Of a DNA stretch of 64,000 nt, positions 20,492-31,278 are shown piece by piece (within the stretch, counting starts at the first letter, position 1; each line of letters starts with the position of its first letter). This stretch comes from Euphorbia lathyris (taxonomy: Eukaryota; Streptophyta; Magnoliopsida; Malpighiales; Euphorbiaceae): assembly GCF_963576675.1 (NCBI RefSeq), contig NC_088913.1:19666001-19730000 (forward strand), in the 5' to 3' direction. The notes below the pieces were generated by a model that did no database searches, was not told where the DNA came from, and saw only the letters and a list, made by a program, of their open reading frames with translations. Position numbers and translations under genes: made by a program.

Positions 20492-23400
20492 CCACACTGT
20501 AGATTCATGCTACAAAAAGCATGGTTATCCACCTGGATATAGGAATAGAAAATTTGTCAAGGCAAATGCAGTTCAAGATTTAGGAAATTGTGATAATCAG
20601 TTACAAACTGCTATGGACAAAGGGATTTTAGGTTCTAGTCCAGATTTGTCTGAGTTTGGTAATAATATCGACCAAGGGCAGAATTTCCAAGAGCAAGGCC
20701 TCTTTACCCAGGCACAGGTTCGACAGATGTTTCAAATGTTACAGGCTCAGAACTCTCATAATCAGGGGACTCAGCAATTTGAAAAAGATCATATGACTTC
20801 AGTTAATGCTGTTGTTGCTCAAAATTCTCATACTCAACCTGCTCATCATGTTGGAGTTACAGGTTTTTCTTCTACACAATCTTCTATTAATAATTCTTGG
20901 ATTTTAGATACTGGTGCCAGTAATCATGTACTTAGTTCACTATCTTATTTTACAAATTCTAGACCAGTTGATAATTGGTTTGTCATCTTACCTAACAATA
21001 TGAAATTACAGGCTACTCATATTGGTAATGTTTATCTTTCTGAAGATTTGATCTTATATGATGCTGTCTTTGTGCCTTCTTTTAATTATAATTTGATTTC
21101 AATTGCTAAGTTGACTTCTACTTTGAATTGTTATGTGAATTTTTCTATGAATCAGTTTGTAATCCAGGCTGCACAAACCAAGAAGAGGATTGGTTTAGCT
21201 AAAGTGCAAGAAGGGTTATATCACTTGGCTGATCCTGTTTTTGGTTCTGCTTTTGCTTGTAATTCTGTTGATATTCCTGTTCATTCTCTTACCTATAATC
21301 AAGAAGATCTTTGGCATTATAGGCTTGGACACCCATCTTTTTCTAGGTTAGCAGAAATTACCAAACAATTTCCTGATATTGTAAGTAGTACTGACTTGGT
21401 ATGTGATGTTTGTTATAAGGCAAAACAACGAAAATTGCCTTTTCCTAAATCTGTTTCTTCTGCTAGTTCTGTTTTTCAATTAGTTCACATGGATATATGG
21501 GGACCAACCTATGTTTCAATGAATGGATATAGATATTTTCTGACCATTGTTGATGATTTTACCAGGTATACTTGGGTTTATATGCTTAAAACAAAATCTC
21601 AGGTACCTGATTTAGTTAAAGCTTTTGTTAAAATGGTAGAAGTACAATATACAGGAACAGTAAGGTGTATAAGGTCTGACAATGGTCCAGAGTTTGCTTT
21701 AAATAATTTTTATATGCAAACTGGAATTCAACATCAGTTGAGTTGTGTTGAAACACCACAGCAAAATGGGCTTGTTGAGCGCAAGCATCAACATATAATG
21801 AATGTTGCACGCTCGTTGAAATTTCAAAGTAATCTTCCTAATCAGTTTTGGCCTTATTTTGTTCTTTATGTTGTCTCTATAATTAATAGTATGCCCACTC
21901 CTTTACTTAACAATAAAACACCTCATGAAGTTTTGCATAAGAAAGTGCCTGATTATTCGATGTTCAAATCTTTTGGTAGTTTGTGTTATGTTAGTACTCT
22001 TGCTCGCAATAGAACAAAATTGGATCCACATTCTAGGAGGTGTATTTTTCTTGGGTATAGTTCAGGTATGAAGGGTTATAAGGTCTATGATATGGATAAT
22101 CATAAAGTATTAGTCTCTCGCAATATTATTTTTCATGAGCGTGTTTTTCCTTTTGATAGTCACAATGTTGAGTCTTTGGATGCTAGTGATTTTATACAGC
22201 CTGTACCAGTAGAGGAAAAAGGTTTACTAGAAACACATAATGTTCCTAGGAAATCAGGTAGAGTTCATAAGCAACCTCAGTACCTCAGAGATTATCATTG
22301 TGCTATGATGCAGAATAATGTTTTACCTGTTCCAGAAAAGGGAGTGAATCATCCTTTATCTAATGTACTTGATTATGCTAATGTGTCTGTTTCGCAACAA
22401 AATTTTTCATTTTCTTTGTACGCAGAGGAAGAACCTAAAACATACAAACAGGCTTCTCAATCTCCGGAATGGAAGCAAGCAATGCAAGATGAGTTAGCAG
22501 CTCTTGCTGTTAACCAGATATGGGAAATTTGTTCTTTGCCTATTGGGAAGAAAGCTATTGGTTATAAGTGGGTTTTTAAAATCAAGAGGAAGAGTGATGG
22601 TAGCATTGAGAGGTACAAGGCTAGGCTTGTGGCTAAGGGATATACACAACAACAAGGTTTAGATTATAATGAAACCTTCTCTCCTGTGGTAAAGGTATCT
22701 ACAATTAGAGTATTATTGGCTTTAGCAGCTGTCAAAGGATGGGATTTGCAGCAGTTGGATATCAACAATGCATTTCTCCATGGGGAATTAAAAGAGGAGA
22801 TATATATGGAGTTACCTGCTGGGGTGAAGACCGATGTACCTAATGCTGTCTGTAGGTTAACCAAATCTTTGTATGGCTTGAAGCAAGCCAGTCGACAATG
22901 GAACTCAAAGCTAAGGGCAACGTTATTGTTGTTAGGTTTTAAACAGTCTCAAGCAGACCCATCTTTATTTATAAGGGGAACTGGACAAGATTTTATGGCA
23001 TTGGCTGTCTATGTTGATGATATCATCATAGCTAGTTCTAATACTGAGGCTATACAAGACATTAAGGATCATTTACATAAGTGTTTTACAATTAAAGACT
23101 TGGGAAAGCTGAAGTTCATTTTAGGACTTGAGATTCTGAGAAATAAGTCAGGAATCCATATTAACCAGAGGAAGTATACTCTTGATTTATTGGCTGACAC
23201 AAGTTTTTTAGAAGCAAAACCATGTTCTACTCCTATTACACCAGAAAGCTTGGACGGTATACAGTCTTTACCTCTGTCAGACAACACGGAATATAGGAAA
23301 ATCATAGGTAAGTTACTTTATCTAACCAACACACGGCCTGATATATCGTTTGCTGTTCAACAGTTGTCTCAATACTTGGATAAACCAACAGAAAAGCATA

Positions 23401-23968
23401 TGGCTTTAGTGCACAGAGTTTTGAGGTATTTAAAGGGACAACCTGCTCAAGGTTTGTTTTATCCTGCTGCATCTTCATTACAACTACAAGCATTTACGGA
23501 TTCAGATTGGGCTAACTGTAAAGAAACAAGAAGGTCAATTACAGACTTTTGTGTTTTTTTAGGTAGTTCGTTAATTAGTTGGAAATCTAAGAAGCAGAGC
23601 AAACCGTTAGCAGATCTAGTTCTGAAGCAGAATATCGCGCCATGTCTTTCACAACATGTGAGCTTCAGTGGCTGTTTTATCTCTTGCAAGACTTTCAAAT
23701 TATTCATCCTCAACCAGCCTTATTGTTCTGTGATAATATATCTGCCGTTCATATTGCTAAGAATCCGGTTTTTCATGAAAGAACAAAACATCTCGAGATT
23801 GATTGTCATTTCGTGAGAGAAAAGGTTCAAGCTGGTGTGATACATTTGCTGTCAGTTTCAACTACAGATCAGTTAGCAAATTGTTTAACCAAGCCATTAC
23901 ATTCACCACTGCTGACTTCTTTCCTTTCACGACTTGGAGTTCTGAATGTTCAGCAGACAGCAAAGTAA
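20464..23968 (+). pseudogene. Copia-2 pol (NC, protease, integrase, RT, RNase H)
   Basis: In order: zinc knuckle CSYCGFHNHTVDSC; protease WILDTGASNHV; LWHYRLGHPSF; integrase core HMDIWGP, RSDNGPEF, TPQQNGLVERK; RT with [34 protein letters not shown] and YVDDIIIA; RNase H with DSDWANCKETRRS. A frameshift near 23607 (KSKKQS, then KPLADL instead of the usual SRSSSEAEY) sends the frame to a stop at 23816. The correct frame resumes and ends at 23968 ([22 protein letters not shown]). The rest of about 1,100 codons is open. With two indels and near-identical LTRs the copy is recent but defective. Confidence 0.93.
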
Positions 23969-23982
23969 TCACTGTCAGCTTG

Positions 23983-23989
23983 CGGGGGG
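23983..23989 (+). promoter_or_regulatory. Copia-2 polypurine tract
   Basis: A G-run (CGGGGGG) immediately precedes the 3' LTR. Confidence 0.8.
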
Positions 23990-24200
23990 TGTTAAGTAAG
24001 TTAAAATATAGGTGCTGTTTGTGTATTTTACCATACAGCTAATTGACAGCTAATTAATTTCTTATTGTTGTATTCTATAAATAGGAAAGATAGCTGTAGG
24101 TTTTAGGTACTTTTCATTTTTCTCCTGTAAATTGATTTCTTCTTTCCTTCTCTTTTTCATTAATAAAGACTTCTTCTTCTCTACTTCTTTATTATCAAGA
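23990..24200 (+). repeat. Copia-2 3' LTR
   Basis: 211 bp. It starts TGTTAAGTAAG directly after the G-run and ends CAAGA before the target duplication TTACA. Confidence 0.93.
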
Positions 24201-24205
24201 TTACA

Positions 24206-24740
24206 CTTAATGAACTTCGGCATAGGTCTTTTCATGTAAACAACATGCCTATTGCGCACACATACAGTAGCAGAAGGCAGAATTGGTGTCTTTTCCAGTC
24301 CTTGAAAAAACTGATTGGAGCAAGAAATCGATTGAATACTCGAAGTCAAGGTATTTTTCCATAATATGTTATTTCTTTGTTGCCATATTGTCTAAAGAAC
24401 CACAACCGCAGTACCAACTTTCTATAGAGGCTCTAAAGCACACATTTTCACAAACCATATATTAAGCTCATTACTTCCTTCTTAACTCAACGACACCCAT
24501 ATTACTTGTCAACATGCGATCACATAAGGAAAGTTTGCAAAAAGATGCCAGTCATGCTTGATATCCCCACTACAAAGAAGACATGTAAACAGAATATCCA
24601 TATGCTTAAATTTCAATCTCCATCTAGTAGGTAAACAAATAGAGCAAAGCCTTCCATAGGAAAACCTTAATCTTAGGTTAAAATCCACATTTCCTTCAAA
24701 ATACATAGTCTTGGTTTTTCATGTAGTGCAAAGATTCAAA
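24206..24740 (-). pseudogene. LINE-D zf-RVT region
   Basis: The minus-strand text includes GRLCSICLPTRWRLKFKHMD and FTCLLCSGDIKHDWHLFANF, the zf-RVT pattern of an LPTR block followed by C-x-x-C and H-LF-x-C/F. Further on is MPKFIKCN, the start of RNase H, cut by Copia-2. Several stops are present. Confidence 0.7.
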
Positions 24741-24891
24741 AGCTATAAGAATATGATAACATCCGGATATTATCCTTTCTTGATCTCCTCCCATGTTCCT
24801 TTTAAACATTACCAACATTTAATTTGATTTTGTTTTCTATTTTTAACAAAAAAAAAAGTTTTATGAGTTTAAAAATTTATATGTCCAGAGA

Positions 24892-24990
24892 TTTTTTTTT
24901 TTTTAATTAAAAGCGGATGACAGGACGAGAAGACCGGGAGATCCCAACCATGTTGGCACTCTCAGGAAACTCGAACCTGAACCCAAATGA
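24892..24990 (-). mobile_element. 5'-truncated SINE with target duplication
   Basis: On the minus strand a tRNA-like B-box match (GGTTCGAGTTTCC) is followed by about 65 bases and an A-rich tail. The flanks ATATGTCCAGAGA (24879-24891) and ATATGTCCAAAGA (24991-25003) agree at 12 of 13 positions, a target duplication with one later change. No A box is visible, so the 5' part is missing. Confidence 0.65.
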
Positions 24991-25003
24991 ATATGTCCAA
25001 AGA

Positions 25004-26430
25004 AATTAATTTCAATTATTTTACAAAGAAACTATAAGTAGTATTTAGTATTTCATATAAATTATAATACATTAGTACTACTATTATTGTTATTAAAAAA
25101 AAGGAAGATTGATCATAATAAATAATTGGATATAAAAGTGGTTGAAGATTATATGATAATTAAAATACCAATTAGAGTTAAAGGAAACTTTTTTTATATA
25201 TATATACTAGCGTATACTATTCCATTAAAAAATTAAAGTAAAAAGATGGATAAAAGAAAGAAAACTTTTATACAAACAAAATCTATAAAAGGAAAAAAAA
25301 AAACATAATATAAAAGGAAAAAAACCCATAAAATACAAACTTAACACAAGAAAATAAAATAACTTGCTTAAAAAAACAAGAAAATAAATCACATATATAT
25401 TTTCCACAAATTCACGGAAAGATAAATGCAATCTAAAATTTATCTATTTGAGATAAACAGATTTATATTAATTCTGCATAACTCGCATAGATATAAAATA
25501 TTTATGTCACACATGTCATGAGTTGTCGAAATAACTCGTTTCTATTTCTTCTAAACTTGGAAATAAATCAATGATTTTTTTTTATGGGTGATAGAAGATG
25601 TAGATCAAATTCTCTTTAAAAAATAAAAGACGGGTAGATGTTTTTTAAAAAGAGAAAGAAAAGAGAAATTTGAGCAAAATGCATCGATACGGGAATCAGA
25701 TTTTTTAGACAAAGTATAAACCACAATAAATTTAATTTTCCTACTAAATCATACTCCGACAGAATTTATTATAAGGAATTAAATTTTATTTATTTATTTA
25801 TTTTTCATTCACTATTTAAATCACAAGGATATGCACTTTAAATCACTGCAGGCCTATATATATATATATATACACACGCCATTTCTTTGACTTATGATTA
25901 AAATAAAATATTAATTTTAATTTTTTGGGTGTCCTTTCATAGACAAAGTATAAATCAATAACAAATTGAGTTTTTTGAGCTATTTATATAAATTGACAAA
26001 GATAAGCCACAAAAACCATAGCAAAAAGATTGACCTCTTAAGGGTTTTTATATGCCATATAATATTAATTAATTTCTCTAAAGTAAAATGGACTAATGGG
26101 AGCATTTGTAAATTGTAGACATTAATTCATATTGACTTTATCATAAAAAAAATCATATTGACAAATCTAAGTTTCATATCTAAGTGTTTACATTAATTTT
26201 TCAAGCAAAATTTTAATTCAAGTAAGGCTTTAAAGATTCCACATTAATTGTGTATTGGACTTCTTTTTCCCCCTTTTGGCTGCTTGACCAAATGTACTTA
26301 GTAATAATCATTTATAAATGAAATATTGTTAGAGTATTTAATCCACTTCTTTCTTTTACCAACAAAACAGAATTCAAATTTGGTTTCAAAATATATTTAT
26401 TGGTCTTATGACTTATCTGATTAGATATAA
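25004..26430. other. A+T-rich intergenic sequence with dispersed repeat copy 2
   Basis: No gene found. 25755-25970 matches 8815-9020 in the same orientation, and 26280-26400 resembles 10310-10480. A short (TA)n run lies at about 25855-25872. Confidence 0.5.
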
Positions 26431-26431
26431 C

Positions 26432-26506
26432 TAGATCTGTCCATAGGTCAGGTTGTACCGGATTCGGATTGGACTTAACGGATATCCGGCCCCGTGGACA
26501 TGTCTA
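26432..26506. mobile_element. Very short hAT-type MITE
   Basis: 75 bp with inverted ends TAGATCTGTCCA and, reverse-complemented, TAGACATGTCCA. It is flanked by GATATAAC and GATATTAC (7 of 8), fitting an 8-bp hAT duplication. Confidence 0.55.
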
Positions 26507-26607
26507 GATATTACTTGATTAACCATTTATTCGATTTAAAAAATATACAATAAATCATTAGATGTAGTTTGTAAAAAAAAATTCATTAGATTTGTTTCGA
26601 GGTTAAC

Positions 26608-27047
26608 CATTTTCTGAAAAGGAAAACTTAGGAGAGAACAGGGTACGCTTCTTTCAAGGTAGATATGGTGAAAGCTTATGATAAGTTTGAATGGCAGTTT
26701 TTGGAACAGATGATGCTCAAATTGGGGTTTGCTCCTCAGTGGGTACATCTCGTCATGTAGTGTGTAACAAAGGCAAAGTACCACATTGTCGATGGCCAAC
26801 ATGTCGTTGGCCTTATTACTCTAAAGCGAGACCTAAGACGAGATGATCTGATTTCTCCGTATCTCTTTCTCATATGTGTTGAAGGTCTATTGGTTTCCAT
26901 GTATGTGTTAGCTTTTGAGTAATTATACATGCCTGCTTTGTGGCATTATGGGCTCCCCCGATATCTCACATTTTTTTTGTTGACAATAGTTATCTGTTTT
27001 TCAGGGCTAATTTACCGAAGTATGATGCGATAAGGCAGTGTTTGTGG
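26608..27047 (+). pseudogene. LINE-C reverse transcriptase, 5' portion
   Basis: The plus strand encodes ASFKVDMVKAYDKFEW, the first catalytic Asp block of LINE RT. It is followed by LKLGFAPQWV, a degraded RQGDPLSPYLF-type block (RRDDLISPYLFLIC), then a degraded FADD region. Single stops break the frame. The domain is cut at 27047 by the Mutator-type element and resumes at 34240. Confidence 0.75.
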
Positions 27048-27298
27048 GGGTAAATTACATATGTGGTGTACAACCTTTGTCCTATTTCACACTTTGGTGT
27101 ACAATCTTCAATTTTGCACACAAAAGTGTACAACCTTTTGGTGACTTCCCACTAAAGTGTACAACCGATAATTGTGACCGGTCAACACGAAGTCAACGTG
27201 CCACATCAGCAAATTGACCTCTCTATAAGTCAAAAATTGACTAACTTAGTATGAAATTACTTTTATACCCATGATATTATATATTCTTCCTCCATTTG

Positions 27299-27535
27299 TA
27301 TGTAATTCCTCTCTCTATCCTTTTTCTCTCTAAGTCCTCTCTCTCTAAAGGTTTCAATCTCTCTCTTCCTTTTTCTCTCTAAGTCCTCTCTCTCTAAAGG
27401 TTTCAATCTCTCTCTACCTTTTCTCTCTCTAAGTCCTCTCTCTCTCTTTCGTCCAACTTTCTCTCTCTCTACCATGGCTCCTTTCTCTTTCTAACTCTTC
27501 TCCCTCTCTAACTCTTTCTCTCTCCAATTCAGTAG
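27299..27535. repeat. CT-rich simple repeat in the Mutator-element arm
   Basis: A (CTCTCT)n-like tract contains a repeated 55-60 bp phrase (CTAAGTCCTCTCTCTCTAAA, twice plus variants). The inverted GA-rich counterpart lies at 33936-33995. Confidence 0.8.
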
Positions 27536-27541
27536 CCATTT

Positions 27542-28052
27542 TGATGCAGACATCCTAACTGAGATCACTGATCACAGGCGCTCTGGCGAATCCCCAGACA
27601 TCAGACCCACGGAGGTTATACCTAGGAGGGCGGATCCCCAAGACAAGCAAGTTGGGCGAATCTAGGAGTACGCAAGGAGGCGTATCAACATCTACCCTGG
27701 GCGGATCTCTCGGCTTACTTCCTCCTGAAGTAATTCACCAACAACCCTGATAATCCGTACCTGTACCAATGTACTGTTTGTCGGGGCGTATCACCTATTT
27801 TACCCTTTTAGGGATAGCCTTATTGTAACCCTAGTAGGGGTAATCCTTGTCTTTTGTTATCATTAAGGGAAAGTATTTAAACCCTCATTTTGTAAGAGTG
27901 ACGACAACTTTTATCAATCAAACATCATTTCTCTTTGAGAACTTAAGGTTTATACCTTGTTATTGGGATTCACTCCTTCTAGTTTAGCTAGAGAAGAACC
28001 TCTTTGTTGGTTTACGATTAAAACATTCATTTATCGCTTTCAATCTGTATCA
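27542..28052 (+). repeat. Gypsy 5' LTR
   Basis: 511 bp. By eye about a dozen substitutions separate it from the 3' LTR, so it is older than Copia-2 and Copia-3. Confidence 0.92.
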
Positions 28053-28054
28053 GT

Positions 28055-28066
28055 TGGTATCAGAGC
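28055..28066 (+). promoter_or_regulatory. Gypsy primer-binding site
   Basis: TGGTATCAGAGC, two bases inside the 5' LTR, matches initiator tRNA-Met. Confidence 0.9.
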
Positions 28067-28099
28067 CGATCGTTTCCTGACCCGAAACTTCTTTTGGCA

Positions 28100-29500
28100 A
28101 TGGTTCAACCCCGACAACCGCAAGATTCCATGGAAACCAGTGACCGGATATATGAGGAGCTGAGGGAGCACCTCGCGGAACAAATCCAAGCCAGCCATGA
28201 ACGGCAGAGGCAAACCGATCAACGGTTCCTGGAGCTAACCACCTCCTTAGAAAACTTCAAGCTGGAGGTTCTGGCGCTAATCCGACCAAACGCGGGAGGA
28301 TCAACCCAGAGAAAGGAAGGAGTTCCTGAACAACAGCTTCCACAAATGGATCCTAGGGATCCTGAGGTAAGAAGACCCAACTTTGTCATTGTGCATAACG
28401 CTGATAGTGATAGTGATGACTTTGAGGGTATCGGAAATGATGATACCGTTAGAACTATGAGGAATGTTGGGCCTGTTGACAACCGTCGTGTGGAGGTTGC
28501 TAGGGGATACCCAGGTCTAGGGAACTTTGATAGAGATGATGCCTTTAAGCTAAAAATAGACTTACCGTCTTTTGGAGGCGAACTGGATATAGAGGGGTTC
28601 TTAGACTGGTTATCGGAAGTTGAACGTTTCTTTGAGTATGCTGGGATTCCTGATGAGAGGAAGGTAAGGCTGGTGGCGTATCGCCTGAAGGGTGGCGCAT
28701 CAGTTTGGTGGGATCAGATGAGGGAAGAAAGAAGAAGAGGGGGCAGAGATCCAATTCGATCTTGGCTACGGATGAAGGCGATGTTGAGGGAGCGGTTCTT
28801 ACCGCCGGATTATGAGCAGTATATTTACAGCTCCTACAGGGGATGCTCTCAAGGGGCCCGAAGTGTCCATGAGTATACCTCGGAGTTCTTGAGGCTATCA
28901 GCAAGGGCCAACTTGTCTGAAACTGAAAGCCAAAAGACCTTTAGGTATCTAGAAGGGTTGAGATACAACATCCAGGATCGTATTGGCACACAGATGGTGG
29001 TTCGAGTACAAGATGCTAGGAATTTAGCCCTCAAGGCTGAATCCCAACTGAGCGGGAGATCCAAGAGATCTGCCACTACTGAGTATACGCCTGGAGGAAG
29101 AGATAATGTGAAGTCTTATGACAAGGGCAAGCAGGTGGCGAGTGCCAGTGGGGCCAAGGTTAACAGTGTGGGAAGAGGATCTGTTGGAGATACTAGGCCA
29201 TACAAGGAAGCACATATACCACCTAAAAGCAACAATCCGTATGCGAGGCCAACACCTTTCAAATGTTTTCGGTGCAATGAGCCAGGCCATAGATCCAATG
29301 AATGTCCTAGGAGGAAGAGCGCCAACATGGTGGAGAGGTATGAGGATGACTATGACGAAGGGGATGAAGTATTTTGCGAACCCTTAGGAGAAGATGATGA
29401 TGAGGCGGATGAAGAGAGATACGCCATTCATGTGGTACGGCGTTTGTTAGTCTCCAGGGAGATCAGAGGCACCGACTATTCAGGACCCGCTGTCTTGTGA
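28100..29500 (+). pseudogene. Gypsy gag
   Basis: The start chosen is ATGGTTCAACCCCG, just below the PBS. The retrotransposon gag domain is at residues 145-270 (LKIDLPSFGGELDIEGFLDW, WWDQMREERRRGG, LRERFLPPDY, VHEYTSEFLRLS). The zinc knuckle CFRCNEPGHRSNEC (CX2CX4HX4C) is near residue 390, followed by an acidic tail. The frame ends at 29500 (SGPAVL). The protease frame overlaps this end in a different phase, so a frameshift lies at about 29455-29490. Programmed shifting is possible but a mutation is simpler. Confidence 0.9.
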
Positions 29501-31278
29501 AAGGTAGGCGATGCAACGTGATAATAGATAGTGGGAGCCAAGAGAACATTGTGAGCAGCAGTGTCGTTCAGAAGTTCGGGTTGTTGGCGGAGGCGCATCC
29601 CGACCCCTATAGAGTGGGGTGGATCAAAAACGTGGGTGAGCTTAGGGTGACCCAGAGATGCAGGGTACCTATTGTGATTGGTGATTACAGTGATGAAGTC
29701 TGTTGTGATGTGGTCGATATGGATGCCTGCCACCTATTATTGGGCCGACCCTGGCAGTTTGATAACGATGCCATCCATGCAGGAAGAGAGAACACTTACA
29801 GATTTGTGAAGAATGGGGTGAAGTTCGTCCTTACGCCAATGATAAGAGAGCCAAAGGCCGACGAGAAGTCTACCTTGGTAGTCTGTCCTACACACAAATC
29901 ATTTGTCAGCGAATGTGAAGAGAGCCAGATGGTGTATGTGGTAATGGTTAAGGCGAATCACGAATCCGCCAAAAAGGGCAAAAGGGAGATGCCAACTGAG
30001 GTGACCCGCCTACTTCGCGAATATCAAGATCTGTTCCCTGAGGAATTGCCAAGTGGGTTACCACCTTTGAGGGACATCCAACATCATATCGATCTTGTGC
30101 CCGGGGCTAGTTTACCAAGCCTCCCCCATTATCGAATGAGTCCAAAGGAAAATGACATCATGAGGCAGAAGGTGGAAGAGCTCATTGAGATGGGATACGT
30201 TAAGGAAAGTATGAGTCCATGCGCCGTCCCAGCCCTACTTACGCCCAAGAAGGATGGATCTTGGCGGATGTGTGTGGACAGCAGGGCTATTAACAAGATC
30301 ACTATCAAGTATAAATTCCCTATTCCAAGGTTGGATGATATGCTAGACCAACTTGGCGGATCCCGAGTCTTCTCCAAGATTGATCTCAGGAGTGGTTATC
30401 ATCAGATACGAATTCGATCTGGGGATGAGTGGAAGACGGCTTTCAAGACCAGAGATGGATTGTATGAGTGGTTAGTAATGCCATTCGGGATGACTAACGC
30501 CCCCAGTACATTTATGAGGCTGATGAATCAGGTGCTCCGCCCGGTAATTGGAAAATTTGTAGTTGTGTATTTTGATGATATTCTGATTCATAGCCAGACC
30601 TTGGCGGAACATGTGGAGCACTTGCGGACAGTATTTGACCTATTAAGGAAACACCAGCTATACGCCAACACTAAGAAATGTGATTTTGTCATGGAGAGTC
30701 TGGTTTTCCTTGGGTTCATGGTTAGTGGCGATGGGGTCCAAGTTGATGGAGAGAAGGTAAGAGCCATCCGAGAATGGCCTACTCCGAGGAATGTGGGGGA
30801 CATCAGGAGTTTTTATGGGCTAGCAACCTTTTATTGGTGATTCATTAAAAACTTCAGTTCTATAGTCGCCCCATTGACGGAATGTTTGAAGAAGGGAAAG
30901 GGGTTCGAGTGGGCAGACGCCCAATAAGAGAGCTTCGCCTTGATCAAGGAAAAGCTGAGTACAGCGCCAGTGCTGGCGTATCCCAATTTTGATAAGCTGT
31001 TCGAAGTTGAGTGTGATGCCACTGGAGTTGGGATTGGTGGTATCTTGATGCAAGAAAAGAGGCCCATTGCATACTTCAGTGAGAAGCTCTATGAGGCACG
31101 GCAAAAATGGGCAACTTATGATCAAGAGTTTTATGCTGTAGTGAGGGCGTTGAAAGTATGGGAGCATTACTTGGTGGGAAAAGAATTCATCCTCTACACT
31201 GACCATCAAGCTCTCAAGTACCTGGAAGTCAGAAGCAACTTCGAAGCTCCATGCATGCCCGGTGGCCCGCCTTCATAG
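29497..31278 (+). pseudogene. Gypsy protease, RT and RNase H, with two stops
   Basis: Protease IIDSGSQENIV; RT with FPIPRLDDMLDQLGG, FSKIDLRSGYHQIRI, FGMTNAPSTFMRLMN and VYFDDILIHS (YxDD-type site); then the connection FYW followed by TGA at 30838-30840 where relatives have FYRRFIK. A TAA at 30925-30927 follows in the same frame. RNase [39 protein letters not shown]. The frame is lost near 31250. CGA-to-TGA and GAA/CAA-to-TAA changes would explain both stops. Confidence 0.9.

Larger units (their letters stand above)
19369..24200 (+). mobile_element. Copia-2, young Ty1/copia element with TG...GA LTR ends
   Basis: The two 211-bp LTRs (19369-19579 and 23990-24200) differ at only two positions by eye, both transitions. 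The exact target duplication TTACA (19364-19368 and 24201-24205) places the LTR end at ...ATCAAGA, so the termini are TG...GA instead of TG...CA. The PBS starts at the next base. The element is inserted in LINE-D in opposite orientation to Copia-1. Confidence 0.93.
14181..24740 (-). mobile_element. LINE-D, split by two Copia elements
   Basis: LINE sequence is present at 14181-14646, 19353-19368 and 24206-24740. In element order this is zf-RVT, then the start of RNase H (PKFIKCN), then the RNase H body and a poly(A) of eight bases at 14181-14188. Removing both Copia elements and one copy of each target duplication gives a continuous reading frame across both joints (KCN|VDD, then VRFQ). The RNase H body has several stops. 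It is a different family from LINE-A and LINE-B. Confidence 0.8.

Noticed and set aside
20464..23816. Copia-2 as an intact autonomous element
   Set aside because: Frameshifts near 20460 and 23607 break gag-pol, even though the LTRs are nearly identical.
25225..25431. Second copy of the retroelement tail seen at 9186-9510
   Set aside because: The translations look alike (YGFF, Phe-rich), but the bases are low-complexity A-runs and the similarity is not convincing.
27263..27475. Glu/Arg-rich minus-strand ORF (ERKRKREIETF type)
   Set aside because: It is the translation of a CT/GA simple repeat.
29450..29500. Programmed frameshift between Gypsy gag and pol
   Set aside because: No slippery heptamer with a pseudoknot is obvious, and the element has several other indels and stops, so mutation is simpler.
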